NCBI GenBank assembly: GCA_029056365.1
Contig: JAIDBM010000113.1
Coordinates: forward strand, 1 to 9,527
DNA from: Muribaculaceae bacterium
GTDB lineage: Bacteria > Bacteroidota > Bacteroidia > Bacteroidales > Muribaculaceae
DNA: 9,527 nt
Direction: 5' to 3'
Below are positions 1 to 6,527 of the stretch, piece after piece. A program made the position numbers and the translations under genes. How positions within the stretch are numbered: position 1 is the stretch's first letter; every line of letters starts with the position of its first letter. The notes under the pieces are model-generated. The model was not told the origin of the DNA. It worked only from the letters and a program-made list of their open reading frames with translations, and did not search any database.

Positions 1-17
1 GCATCTGCGGTTTTCAT
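1..17 (-). CDS. Possible start of a gene leaving the window on the left
   Basis: On the minus strand an ATG at 17-15 opens a frame reading MKTAD before the window ends. Four bases upstream lies TAAATTTG (29-22), which matches the Bacteroidetes -7 element TAnnTTTG. The same box-to-ATG spacing occurs at the gene starting at 9370. No -33 TTTG is visible about 20 bp further upstream, and only five codons can be read. The call is therefore weak, and chance is a real alternative. Confidence 0.22.
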
Positions 18-181
18 ACTGCAAATTTAACACTTTTCGGAAAATTCATGCACCGGTATTTCGGCTTGAGCCCTTTATGGGGTCAGCGGATTTTTCGGCG
101 CATGGTAATAAAGGTAATATAGGTGGTTCTATGTTGAAAAAAATTCCTGCGCTCCTGTACTCCTATCAAAAAAAACACACA

Positions 182-235
182 TTGTCCTTTATTTTAGGAC
201 AAAAAGCGCTATCATTGTCCCCGAATTCAGGACAA
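182..235 (+). promoter_or_regulatory. Paired inverted repeats TTGTCC-N9-GGACAA, candidate operator
   Basis: Two 21-bp inverted repeats share the same design: TTGTCC, nine bases, GGACAA. The first (182-202) has 7-bp perfect arms, TTGTCCT and AGGACAA. The second (215-235) has 6-bp perfect arms. Their starts are 33 bp apart, and the second ends 8 bp before the ATG of the short ORF at 244. Repeated dyads with conserved arms and divergent centres are typical of binding sites for a dimeric regulator, here placed to control the ATPase gene whose tail survives downstream. The regulator is unknown. Formation of RNA hairpins is an alternative role. Confidence 0.5.
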
Positions 236-243
236 CATAGGAT

Positions 244-417
244 ATGAACGATGATGAAACACGTCGAAGGGAAATCAATGGTATTACAGAAGCCGCAGAA
301 GTTACCGCTTGCAGGAATTTATATATTATCACTGCCGACACCACGGAGCAAATAGAACTTGACAATGGGATTGTCATTAATGTACTTCCGGCCTGGAGAT
401 GGTTATTGGACATATGA
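244..417 (+). pseudogene. C-terminal remnant of an AAA (DUF4143-type) ATPase gene
   Basis: This 57-codon ORF reads from an ATG at 244 to a TGA at 415-417. It resembles only the last ~55 residues of the AAA_14/DUF4143 ATP-binding proteins common in Bacteroidales. Their tails have the pattern REIxGLxEAAEVxxCxNLxIIT, then an acidic stretch, then VxPAWxWLL. Here one sees REINGITEAAEV, CRNLYIIT, TTEQIELDNG and VLPAWRWLLD. The Walker-box AAA domain, which should precede this part by several hundred codons, is absent. An in-frame TAG (238-240) lies just two codons before the ATG, so the homology stops abruptly there. I infer a large internal deletion that joined the promoter-proximal region to the gene's end. 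Family assignment is by recalled motif pattern. Translation as a 57-residue protein is possible but unproven. Confidence 0.6.
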
Positions 418-442
418 CACAGTTCTATTGACACAGTTCTAT
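415..442. repeat. Perfect tandem repeat of 14 bp, two copies
   Basis: TGACACAGTTCTAT occurs at 415-428 and again, directly abutting, at 429-442. The first copy begins with the TGA stop of the ATPase remnant. The second copy runs into the right-hand 11-bp direct repeat (436-446). The duplication looks like replication slippage or a trace of an insertion/excision event at the end of the remnant. Confidence 0.7.
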
Positions 443-508
443 GTTGCCCCCACTGTGCTACAGTTCTCCGTCAAGAAAAAACTCGGCGTAAATCCGCGTC
501 TCAGCACT

Positions 509-530
509 GTGGAGGCAGGGATGCCTCCAC
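509..530. other. Strong hairpin, 9-bp perfect stem with 4-base loop
   Basis: GTGGAGGCA (509-517) pairs perfectly with TGCCTCCAC (522-530) around a GGGA loop. No T-tract follows on either strand, so an intrinsic terminator is unlikely. The hairpin lies between the ATPase remnant and the nifJ terminator, in DNA with no recognisable gene. It may belong to an interspersed repeat, since the stretch from 446 to 540 also reads through without stops in one frame. Confidence 0.5.
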
Positions 531-589
531 TCCTGTGAACATGATAAGATGATGACGGCGCGATTTATGGCGTCACTTCAAAAACTACA

Positions 590-621
590 AAAGACGCCGC
601 TCCGACCGGAACGGCGTCTTT
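590..621 (-). terminator. Intrinsic terminator of nifJ
   Basis: AAAGACGCCG (590-599) pairs perfectly with CGGCGTCTTT (612-621), and the 12-base interior can add three more pairs. Read on the minus strand the stem is followed by TTTTGTAGTTTTTG, a U-rich tail. It starts 25 bases after the nifJ stop codon, the expected place for a rho-independent terminator of that gene. Confidence 0.85.
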
Positions 622-646
622 ATATATAGCTATGTATCCTTCAGGA

Positions 647-3600
647 TTACTTGTTCATGTCCTCGATGGTCTTCACTTCCGGGTCAACACCCCACTGCTG
701 CTGGGCCAGACGACGGTAGTTGTTGTAACGCCACTGAGCATTTGCCTTGGCGGCAGCGAAGAGTTCGGCTGCTTCGGCGGGATACTGCTTCTTTACAGTA
801 GCGTAGCGCACCTCGCCCATGAGGAAGTCCTCGAACTTATCCCACTGCGGCTCCTTGCTGTCGAGTGTGAACGGATTCTTGCCTTCATCTTCAAGAGCGG
901 GATTGTAGCGCCACAGGTGCCAGTAGCCGCATTCCACAGCTTTTGTTTCCTCCTGCTGGCTCTTACCCATGCCGGCTTTCAGACCGTGGTTGATACAGGG
1001 CGAATAAGCGATGATGAGCGACGGACCGTCGTAAGCCTCAGCCTCGCGGATTGCCTTGAGAGTCTGAGCCTGGTCGGCACCCATTGCAATCTGAGCCACG
1101 TATACATAACCGTAGGTCGAAGCAATCAGACCGAGGTCTTTCTTGCGGATACGCTTGCCGCTGGCGGCGAACTTGGCTATAGCGCCTACAGGAGTTGCCT
1201 TGGAAGCCTGGCCACCGGTATTCGAGTATACCTCGGTGTCTACAACAAGCACATTGATGTTCTTGCCGCATGCCAGCACGTGGTCAAGACCGCCGAAGCC
1301 TATATCGTAAGCGGCGCCGTCGCCGGCGATAATCCACTGGCTGCGGGCAACCAGGAAGCCTTTCAGCTCGAGTATGGCCTTGCATACATCGCATCCGCAT
1401 GCTTCGCAAAGAGGCACAAGCTTGTCGGCTACCTCGCGGGTTACGGCTGCATTGTGGCAGTTGTCGAGCCACTGCTGTGCAAGAGCCTTGATTTCATCTG
1501 AGCACTGACCGCATTCAAGCGCGGCCTTCATCAGTGTGTGAACACGCTCATGCATCTTTTCAGTGGCAACCTTCATGCCGAGGCCGAATTCGGCGAAGTC
1601 CTCGAACAGTGAGTTGCCCCATGCCGGACCGTGACCGGCGGCATTGGTGGTATACGGAGTCGAGGGAACCGAACCCGAATATATACTTGAACAGCCGGTT
1701 GCGTTGGCCACCATTTCGTGGTCGCCGAAGAGCTGGCTGATGAGTTTCACATACGGAGTTTCGCCGCAGCCGGAGCAAGCGCCGGAGAATTCGAACAGCG
1801 GAGTTGCGAACTGGCTGTTCTTCACATTCTGCTGGATGTCGACCAGGTGCTGTTTTGAAGCCACTTCCTTTACACAGTAGTCCCATTCCGGCTGTTTGTC
1901 GAGCTGGGTTTCCAGAGGTTTCATCTGAAGCGCCTTCACGCCCTTCTTGCCGGGGCAAACATCAACACAGTTTCCGCAGCCGAGACAGTCGAGCACATCG
2001 ACAGCCTGGATGAAGCGCATGCCGGTGAATGTCTTGCCGATAGCGGCGAGAGTCTTGTCTTCGGCCATGGGAGCCTTTGCCATTTCGTCGGCATCGAGAA
2101 CGAACGGACGTATAGCAGCGTGGGGGCACACATATGCGCACTTGTTACACTGGATACAGTTTTCCTCAAGCCATTCGGGAACGAACGCTGCCACCCCGCG
2201 CTTTTCATAAGCTGCGGTACCCTGCTGCCATGTTCCGTCGGGAATTGCCTCGAAGTCGCTCACTTTGAGCAGGTCGCCATCCTGGGCATTGATCGGGCGA
2301 ACGATTCTGTTGATGAATTCCGGATCGTTGTTGGGTTTTTCAACATCGTCGGGGAGCTGTGCCCATGCGGGGTCGACTGTCAGCTGCTTGTATTCGCCGC
2401 CACGATCAACGGCCGCATAGTTCTTGTCTACCACATCCTGACCCTTCTTGCCGTAGCTCTTCACAATGAATTTCTTCATCTGTTCCACAGCCAGGTCGAC
2501 CGGTATCACTTCGGTGATACGGAAGAATGCGCTCTGCAGAATGGTGTTTGTGCGGTTGCCAAGGCCGATTTCCTGAGCAATCTTGGTAGCGTTGATATAG
2601 TATACGCTGATGTTGTGCTGTGCAAAGTAGCGTTTTACCTTGTTGGGGAGGTTCTTTGCCAGTTCCTCGCCTTCCCAGATGGTGTTGAGCAGGAATGTGC
2701 CGTTGTCGCGCAGACCGCGGGTAACATCATACATGTGGAGGTAGGCCTGCACGTGGCATGCAACGAAGTTGGGGGTGTTCACCAGATAAGTCGAACGGAT
2801 CGGACGGTCGCCGAAACGGAGGTGCGAGCAGGTGAAGCCGCCCGACTTCTTGGAGTCGTAAGCGAAGTATGCCTGACAGTATTTGTCGGTGTTCTCGCCG
2901 ATGATCTTCACAGAGTTCTTGTTTGCGCCCACAGTACCGTCGGCGCCGAGTCCGTAGAACTTGGCCTCATATGTCGAGGGATCGCCGAGCGCCACTTCTT
3001 CCTTCAGGGGCAGAGATGTGAAAGTTACATCGTCGACGATGCCTACAGTGAAGTGGTCTTTGGGCTGCGGCAGCGCAAGGTTTTCGAACACGCCGATAAT
3101 CTGGGCCGGAGTGGTGTCTTTCGAAGCCAGGCCATAACGTCCGCCTACAATCACGGGGGCGTTTTCCTTGCCGTAGAAGCACTCTTTCACATCAAGATAA
3201 AGGGGTTCGCCGTTTGCGCCGGGTTCTTTGGTGCGGTCGAGCACCGCTATGGCCTTGGCGGTTGCAGGAACAGCGGCAAGGAAGTGCTTGGCTGAGAACG
3301 GACGGTAGAGATGAACGGCCACCATACCAACTTTCTCGCCCTTGGCCACCATGGAGTCGATGGCTTCTTCGGCTGCCTGTGTAGCCGAACCCATGGCTAT
3401 TATCACACGTTCGGCATCGGGAGCGCCGTAGTAGTTGAACAAGTGATATTCGCGTCCGGTTATGGCGCTGATTTTTGCCATGTAGTCTTCTACGATTTCA
3501 GGAACTGCATCGTAGTGCTTGTTTATGGCTTCGCGGTGCTGGAAGAATACATCGCTGTTCTCAGCCATACCGCGTGCCACGGGCTTGTCGGGAGTAAGGG

Positions 3601-4225
3601 CACGGCTGCGGAAATCTGCCAGCGCCTCACGGTCGAGCAGCGGTTCGAGATCTTCCTGCTCTATGGTTTCTATTTTCTGTATTTCGTGCGAGGTACGGAA
3701 TCCGTCGAAGAAGTTCACGAACGGTATACGCGACTTGATTGCGGCGAGATGAGCCACACCCGACAGGTCCATTACTTCCTGCACCGAACCTTCGGCAAGC
3801 ATGGCGAAGCCTGTCTGGCGCACCGACATCACGTCCTGATGGTCGCCGAAGATACTCAGCGCATGGGATGCTATTGTACGGGCCGAAACATGGAATACTG
3901 TCGGCAGCATTTCACCTGCGATCTTGTACATGTTCGGAATCATCAGCAGCAGACCCTGCGATGCTGTGTAGGTGGTGGTGAGGGCACCGGCCTGAAGCGA
4001 ACCGTGTACAGCTCCGGCCGCACCGCCTTCAGACTGCATTTCCTGAACCAATACTGTTTCACCGAAGATGTTTTTGCGACCTGCGGCTGCCCATTCGTCT
4101 ACATACTCCGCCATTGTCGACGAAGGTGTGATTGGATAGATGGCTGCCACTTCCGAGAACATGTAGCTCACGTGTGCGGCTGCCTGGTTACCGTCACAAG
4201 TCAAGAATTTTTTTTCTTTACTCAT
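647..4225 (-). CDS. nifJ: Pyruvate:ferredoxin (flavodoxin) oxidoreductase, homodimeric type
   Basis: This cytosolic enzyme converts pyruvate and CoA to acetyl-CoA, CO2 and reduced ferredoxin or flavodoxin, a core step of anaerobic fermentation. The protein has 1192 residues, close to the family length, and appears intact. In order it shows the N-terminal pyruvate/TPP domain with YPITPSST (30-37) and SARTI around R116. The ferredoxin domain follows, with two 4Fe-4S motifs: C690, C693, C696, C700 and C747, C750, C753, C757. The catalytic C-terminal domain has GDG (968-970) and NTGG (1002-1005) for thiamine diphosphate. The proximal cluster ligands are C817, C820, C845 and C1077. An additional cysteine group (C905, C908, C923, C940, C943, C945, C948) lies just before the TPP motif and is not one of the three standard clusters. 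The start MSKEKKFLTCDGN fits the usual family N-terminus. The gene stands alone, with a promoter at about 4278-4308 and a terminator at 590-621. Confidence 0.97.
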   Translation of the reverse strand: MSKEKKFLTCDGNQAAAHVSYMFSEVAAIYPITPSSTMAEYVDEWAAAGRKNIFGETVLVQEMQSEGGAAGAVHGSLQAGALTTTYTASQGLLLMIPNMYKIAGEMLPTVFHVSARTIASHALSIFGDHQDVMSVRQTGFAMLAEGSVQEVMDLSGVAHLAAIKSRIPFVNFFDGFRTSHEIQKIETIEQEDLEPLLDREALADFRSRALTPDKPVARGMAENSDVFFQHREAINKHYDAVPEIVEDYMAKISAITGREYHLFNYYGAPDAERVIIAMGSATQAAEEAIDSMVAKGEKVGMVAVHLYRPFSAKHFLAAVPATAKAIAVLDRTKEPGANGEPLYLDVKECFYGKENAPVIVGGRYGLASKDTTPAQIIGVFENLALPQPKDHFTVGIVDDVTFTSLPLKEEVALGDPSTYEAKFYGLGADGTVGANKNSVKIIGENTDKYCQAYFAYDSKKSGGFTCSHLRFGDRPIRSTYLVNTPNFVACHVQAYLHMYDVTRGLRDNGTFLLNTIWEGEELAKNLPNKVKRYFAQHNISVYYINATKIAQEIGLGNRTNTILQSAFFRITEVIPVDLAVEQMKKFIVKSYGKKGQDVVDKNYAAVDRGGEYKQLTVDPAWAQLPDDVEKPNNDPEFINRIVRPINAQDGDLLKVSDFEAIPDGTWQQGTAAYEKRGVAAFVPEWLEENCIQCNKCAYVCPHAAIRPFVLDADEMAKAPMAEDKTLAAIGKTFTGMRFIQAVDVLDCLGCGNCVDVCPGKKGVKALQMKPLETQLDKQPEWDYCVKEVASKQHLVDIQQNVKNSQFATPLFEFSGACSGCGETPYVKLISQLFGDHEMVANATGCSSIYSGSVPSTPYTTNAAGHGPAWGNSLFEDFAEFGLGMKVATEKMHERVHTLMKAALECGQCSDEIKALAQQWLDNCHNAAVTREVADKLVPLCEACGCDVCKAILELKGFLVARSQWIIAGDGAAYDIGFGGLDHVLACGKNINVLVVDTEVYSNTGGQASKATPVGAIAKFAASGKRIRKKDLGLIASTYGYVYVAQIAMGADQAQTLKAIREAEAYDGPSLIIAYSPCINHGLKAGMGKSQQEETKAVECGYWHLWRYNPALEDEGKNPFTLDSKEPQWDKFEDFLMGEVRYATVKKQYPAEAAELFAAAKANAQWRYNNYRRLAQQQWGVDPEVKTIEDMNK

Positions 4226-4277
4226 AGTTTTGGTAATGAAATATTTTATACGAAATTTGTCATCGCTATTGATTCTG

Positions 4278-4308
4278 CAAAGTTACTGCTTTTTTCGCAA
4301 CTGTGCAA
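4278..4308 (-). promoter_or_regulatory. Bacteroidetes-type promoter of nifJ
   Basis: On the minus strand TTG (4308-4306) is followed after 20 bases by TAACTTTG (4285-4278), matching the -33 TTTG / -7 TAnnTTTG pattern. Transcription would begin near 4273, giving a 5' leader of about 48 bases. A second -7-like box, TATATTTG (4371-4364), has no -33 partner and is less convincing. The interval 4226-4423 holds no gene, and I see no clear intrinsic terminator for the upstream lysozyme operon, so some readthrough into nifJ is possible. Confidence 0.6.
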
Positions 4309-4395
4309 GTATAGCAACCCGACTGATTCAACAACATTAAGCATCGGCTGGTTTTTAAGTTAACAAATATAAGACCCCGTTCACCAATAATCACA

Positions 4396-4432
4396 CCCGC
4401 ATCAGTTGCCATTTATTCCCGCGTCAGTTGCC
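4396..4432. repeat. Duplicated segment over the lysozyme gene's stop codon
   Basis: CCCGCATCAGTTGCC (4396-4410) and CCCGCGTCAGTTGCC (4418-4432) differ at one base and repeat with a 22-bp period. The right copy contains the TGA stop and last codons of the GH25 gene (Gly-Asn-stop on the minus strand). The left copy repeats them downstream. It looks like an old tandem duplication at the gene's 3' end. Confidence 0.6.
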
Positions 4433-5152
4433 GCCGGCTACAAATGCCTCGAACTCCTCTGCCGTTCCGTTGAATGTGTTCAGGTCAACCTTTCCGCGTA
4501 TGCCGGCCACACGCCCCTGATGGCTGTGCTGCCACAGGAGCCACGGACCGCCGGTGGGCGGGTCGGTAAAGGAGCATATCCACACATCCAGATTGTCGAA
4601 CCTGCGGTGCAGAAACCTGCTGTATCCGCTTTTGTTGGTGTATATTATCACGCGCATACCGGCGGCCTTGAGGCGGTCGACCATAACCGCAAGACGGTCG
4701 ATTACATCGGCCGTTGTGACGTCAGGAGCGTTTTTCCATTCTTCCAGATCTATTACCGCAGGCAAATCGGGTTCGCGTCCGTGCAGTCCTTCAAGAAAGT
4801 TATAGGCCTGACGAAGGCCGCTGACATCAAAGCGGAAAAAATGATACGCGCCAACCACAAGGCCTGCTGCCCGCGCGGCATCGAAATTGCGCACAAAACA
4901 GCTGTCCTGCCACTTGCCGCCTTCGGTGGCCTTGATGTATACGAAACGTACCGAATCCGAAGCCACTGCATCGAAATCGACTTCTCCGTTGTGATACGAA
5001 ATGTCGATTCCTTTCACGGGATAACGGTTGCGGTCGACACTCACATGGGGCGGATGGCTGCTTCCGCTGTAATAACTCATCACACCGAACACCAGCACTG
5101 CGGCCAGCGCCACTATTGCAATTCCGCACATATTGGCTCTGTCGGGTTTCAT
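4424..5152 (-). CDS. Membrane-anchored glycoside hydrolase family 25 lysozyme
   Basis: This is a predicted N-acetylmuramidase that cuts the beta-1,4 bond between MurNAc and GlcNAc in peptidoglycan. From the ATG at 5152 it has 242 residues. Residues 10-28 (IAIVALAAVLVFGVM...) form one hydrophobic segment after a short charged start, so it is probably an N-terminal anchor with the enzyme in the periplasm. The GH25 domain spans about 46-238. It shows KGIDISYHNG (47-56), YIKATEG (72-78), the catalytic acidic motif DLEE (135-138), IIYTNKSGY (169-177) and the closing WQHSHQGRVAGIRGKVDLNTF (207-227), a strong GH25 signature. The start is chosen because its ATG overlaps the upstream gene's TGA (TGATG). 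Longer readings only add residues encoded in the DUF721 gene. It is the last gene of the operon. Roles in wall remodelling or against competitors cannot be separated here. Confidence 0.9.
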   Translation of the reverse strand: MKPDRANMCGIAIVALAAVLVFGVMSYYSGSSHPPHVSVDRNRYPVKGIDISYHNGEVDFDAVASDSVRFVYIKATEGGKWQDSCFVRNFDAARAAGLVVGAYHFFRFDVSGLRQAYNFLEGLHGREPDLPAVIDLEEWKNAPDVTTADVIDRLAVMVDRLKAAGMRVIIYTNKSGYSRFLHRRFDNLDVWICSFTDPPTGGPWLLWQHSHQGRVAGIRGKVDLNTFNGTAEEFEAFVAGGN

Positions 5153-5442
5153 CAGTGCAGTATTATAGATGTTATTATCTCTGACCCTACTGCCCGGTTC
5201 AACGCGTCTCTGAGACTGTCGAGCGAGAACTGCAGTTCCGATTTCAGCGATGCCGAAGCTATGTAAACATGCAGGCTCCCGTTCTCGACATATCGCCGGG
5301 TTGTCTGCGAGTTGATCCACGGACCTACGACTTCCGACCAGAGATAGCACAGCCGGTGCTCATCGAACGTACGCGAATTGCCGCTCGCCTCTATGGCTTC
5401 CCGGATAATCTGGTCGACTCTTTTCGCTTCTGTCTTTTTCAT
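5152..5442 (-). CDS. DUF721 protein, DciA-like putative replicative helicase loader
   Basis: This is a small 96-residue protein made almost entirely of one DUF721 domain. Visible features are LWSEVVGPWINSQT (34-47), ENGSLHVYIAS (53-63), SLKSELQFS (65-73) and the C-terminal LNRAVGSEIITSI (81-93). DUF721 is the conserved core of DciA, which helps load the replicative helicase DnaB. Bacteroidetes members are typically this short, and a place directly after recF is a recurring arrangement. The chosen ATG (5442) forms an ATGA overlap with the recF stop. An in-frame ATG 12 codons upstream lies inside recF and adds no family-like sequence. The stop shares one base with the next start. Family membership is well supported, while the DciA function is by homology. 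Confidence 0.85.
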   Translation of the reverse strand: MKKTEAKRVDQIIREAIEASGNSRTFDEHRLCYLWSEVVGPWINSQTTRRYVENGSLHVYIASASLKSELQFSLDSLRDALNRAVGSEIITSIILH

Positions 5443-6527
5443 AATCCGGGTGTGAATGCGCCATGCTCGGCACGCCACGACGCGGTGCCTGCGGGCAATG
5501 AGCCGACAGCCGCCTTGGTGTCGGTGATGAATATCTGTCCGAAACTGTCGCGCGACACTGTCGCCACTATGCGGTCGACTCTTTCGGCATCGAGCTTGTC
5601 GAAGAGGTCATCGAGCAACAGAAGCGGTGTCACGCCTGTGGCCTGCCGCAGGAAATCGTACTGGGCCAGACGCAATGCCACGGTGTATGTCTTTGCCTGC
5701 CCCTGCGATGCGGTGCGCCGGAGCGGAAGGTCGTTGAGTGTTAGCTCAAGGTCGTCGCGATGCGGACCGGCCGATGTATGGTGCAGTATGGCATCGCGGC
5801 GGCGGTTACGGTCGAGCAACTCGGCCAGGGATGTTCCGTCGGCCATGGCGCTCTGATAGGCCATTGTTACATTCTCTCCCCCGGCCCCGGCTATATCGGC
5901 ATGATAGCGTGAGAATATTTCCACAAGGCTCGACACGAAGCCGGCACGGCGCCCCACCAGAATATCTGCGGCCACAGCCATGGCGAGTTCCACGGCCTCG
6001 TAAAGCACGGGGTCGCTTATTTCGTTGCGCAGCATGCTGTTGCGCTGTTCCAGCGCATGATTGTAGCGCAGCAGGGCATCGAGATACACCGGGTCGGACT
6101 GAGATATCACCTGGTCGATGAAACGGCGCCGGCATTCCGGCGTTCCACCGGCAAGCTCCATATCGGCAGGCGAACTCAGCACCAGCGGAAACATGCCTAT
6201 ATGCTGGCTTACACGCTGGTATGCCTTGTCGCCACGGCGCAATATCTTGCGCCTTCCGCCTCCGAGGCTCACGCTTACACTCTCCGGTGTATCACGTCTG
6301 ATATATTCGCCGCGCACCATGGCGAACTGTTCGCCGTTGGTTATGAGCGAAGAATCCGGCACGCCGGTATACGATTTCGCAAAGCTCAACAGATAAATTG
6401 CATCGAGCAAGTTGCTTTTGCCCATGCCGTTATTGCCTATCAGACAGTTTATCTTAGGCGAAAACGCCATATCGGCCTCGCGTATATTCTTGAAGTTGGT
6501 TATTTTCAGTGATTCGAGCAACATCAT
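5439..6527 (-). CDS. recF: DNA replication and repair protein RecF
   Basis: RecF is an SMC-like ABC ATPase that binds gapped DNA and, with RecO and RecR, helps load RecA at stalled forks and single-strand gaps. The protein has 362 residues, the normal length. It shows the N-terminal LKITNFKNI (7-15), Walker A GNNGMGKSN (31-39), the RecF-typical segment PECRRRFIDQ (130-139), the TSAGPHRDDLEL region (251-262), the signature segment SQGQAKT (274-280), Walker B LLLLDDLFDKLD (302-313) and ITDT (334-337). All ATPase elements are present. The gene begins with two adjacent ATG codons. The first forms an ATGA overlap with the stop of the ABC exporter, and either could be used. Its own stop overlaps the DUF721 start in the same way. 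Its distance from any dnaA or dnaN gene cannot be judged from this window. Confidence 0.96.
   Translation of the reverse strand: MMLLESLKITNFKNIREADMAFSPKINCLIGNNGMGKSNLLDAIYLLSFAKSYTGVPDSSLITNGEQFAMVRGEYIRRDTPESVSVSLGGGRRKILRRGDKAYQRVSQHIGMFPLVLSSPADMELAGGTPECRRRFIDQVISQSDPVYLDALLRYNHALEQRNSMLRNEISDPVLYEAVELAMAVAADILVGRRAGFVSSLVEIFSRYHADIAGAGGENVTMAYQSAMADGTSLAELLDRNRRRDAILHHTSAGPHRDDLELTLNDLPLRRTASQGQAKTYTVALRLAQYDFLRQATGVTPLLLLDDLFDKLDAERVDRIVATVSRDSFGQIFITDTKAAVGSLPAGTASWRAEHGAFTPGL

Larger units (their letters stand above)
126..446. repeat. 11-bp direct repeats bracketing the ATPase-gene remnant
   Basis: GTTCTATGTTG occurs at 126-136 and again at 436-446, a perfect 11-bp direct repeat. 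Between the copies lie the two inverted repeats and the 57-codon ATPase remnant. The flanking bases differ on both sides, so the match is confined to the 11 bp. It could be a target-site duplication or a recombination scar marking the inserted or decayed segment, or it could be chance in a repeat-rich stretch. Confidence 0.4.

Noticed and set aside
189..434. 81-codon minus-strand ORF over the ATPase remnant
   Set aside because: It is antisense to the recognisable ATPase tail and covers the inverted repeats. No family resemblance is seen.
1..646. CRISPR array, tRNA or small structured RNA in the gene-poor left end
   Set aside because: Repeats here are only two copies each without regular spacers. 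I saw no cloverleaf or tRNA-like 3' end, only the hairpin at 509-530 and the nifJ terminator.
632..4363. Long plus-strand ORFs (632-1501, 2120-3295, 3311-4363) opposite nifJ
   Set aside because: All three are exactly codon-register antisense to nifJ. They stay open because nifJ rarely uses TTA, CTA or TCA codons. Their products are Cys/His-rich and resemble no family.
4406..5266. 286-codon plus-strand ORF opposite the lysozyme gene
   Set aside because: It is in codon register antisense to the GH25 gene and has the same cause. The minus-strand product has full GH25 motifs.
5153..5350. A longer start for the lysozyme gene (ATG at 5350)
   Set aside because: The added 66 residues are encoded inside the DUF721 gene in another frame and show no family-like sequence. 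The ATG at 5152 precedes the membrane anchor and forms the TGATG junction.
5443..5478. A longer start for the DUF721 gene (ATG at 5478)
   Set aside because: The 12 extra residues lie within recF coding sequence and do not look like the family. The ATG at 5442 gives the same ATGA overlap seen elsewhere in the operon.
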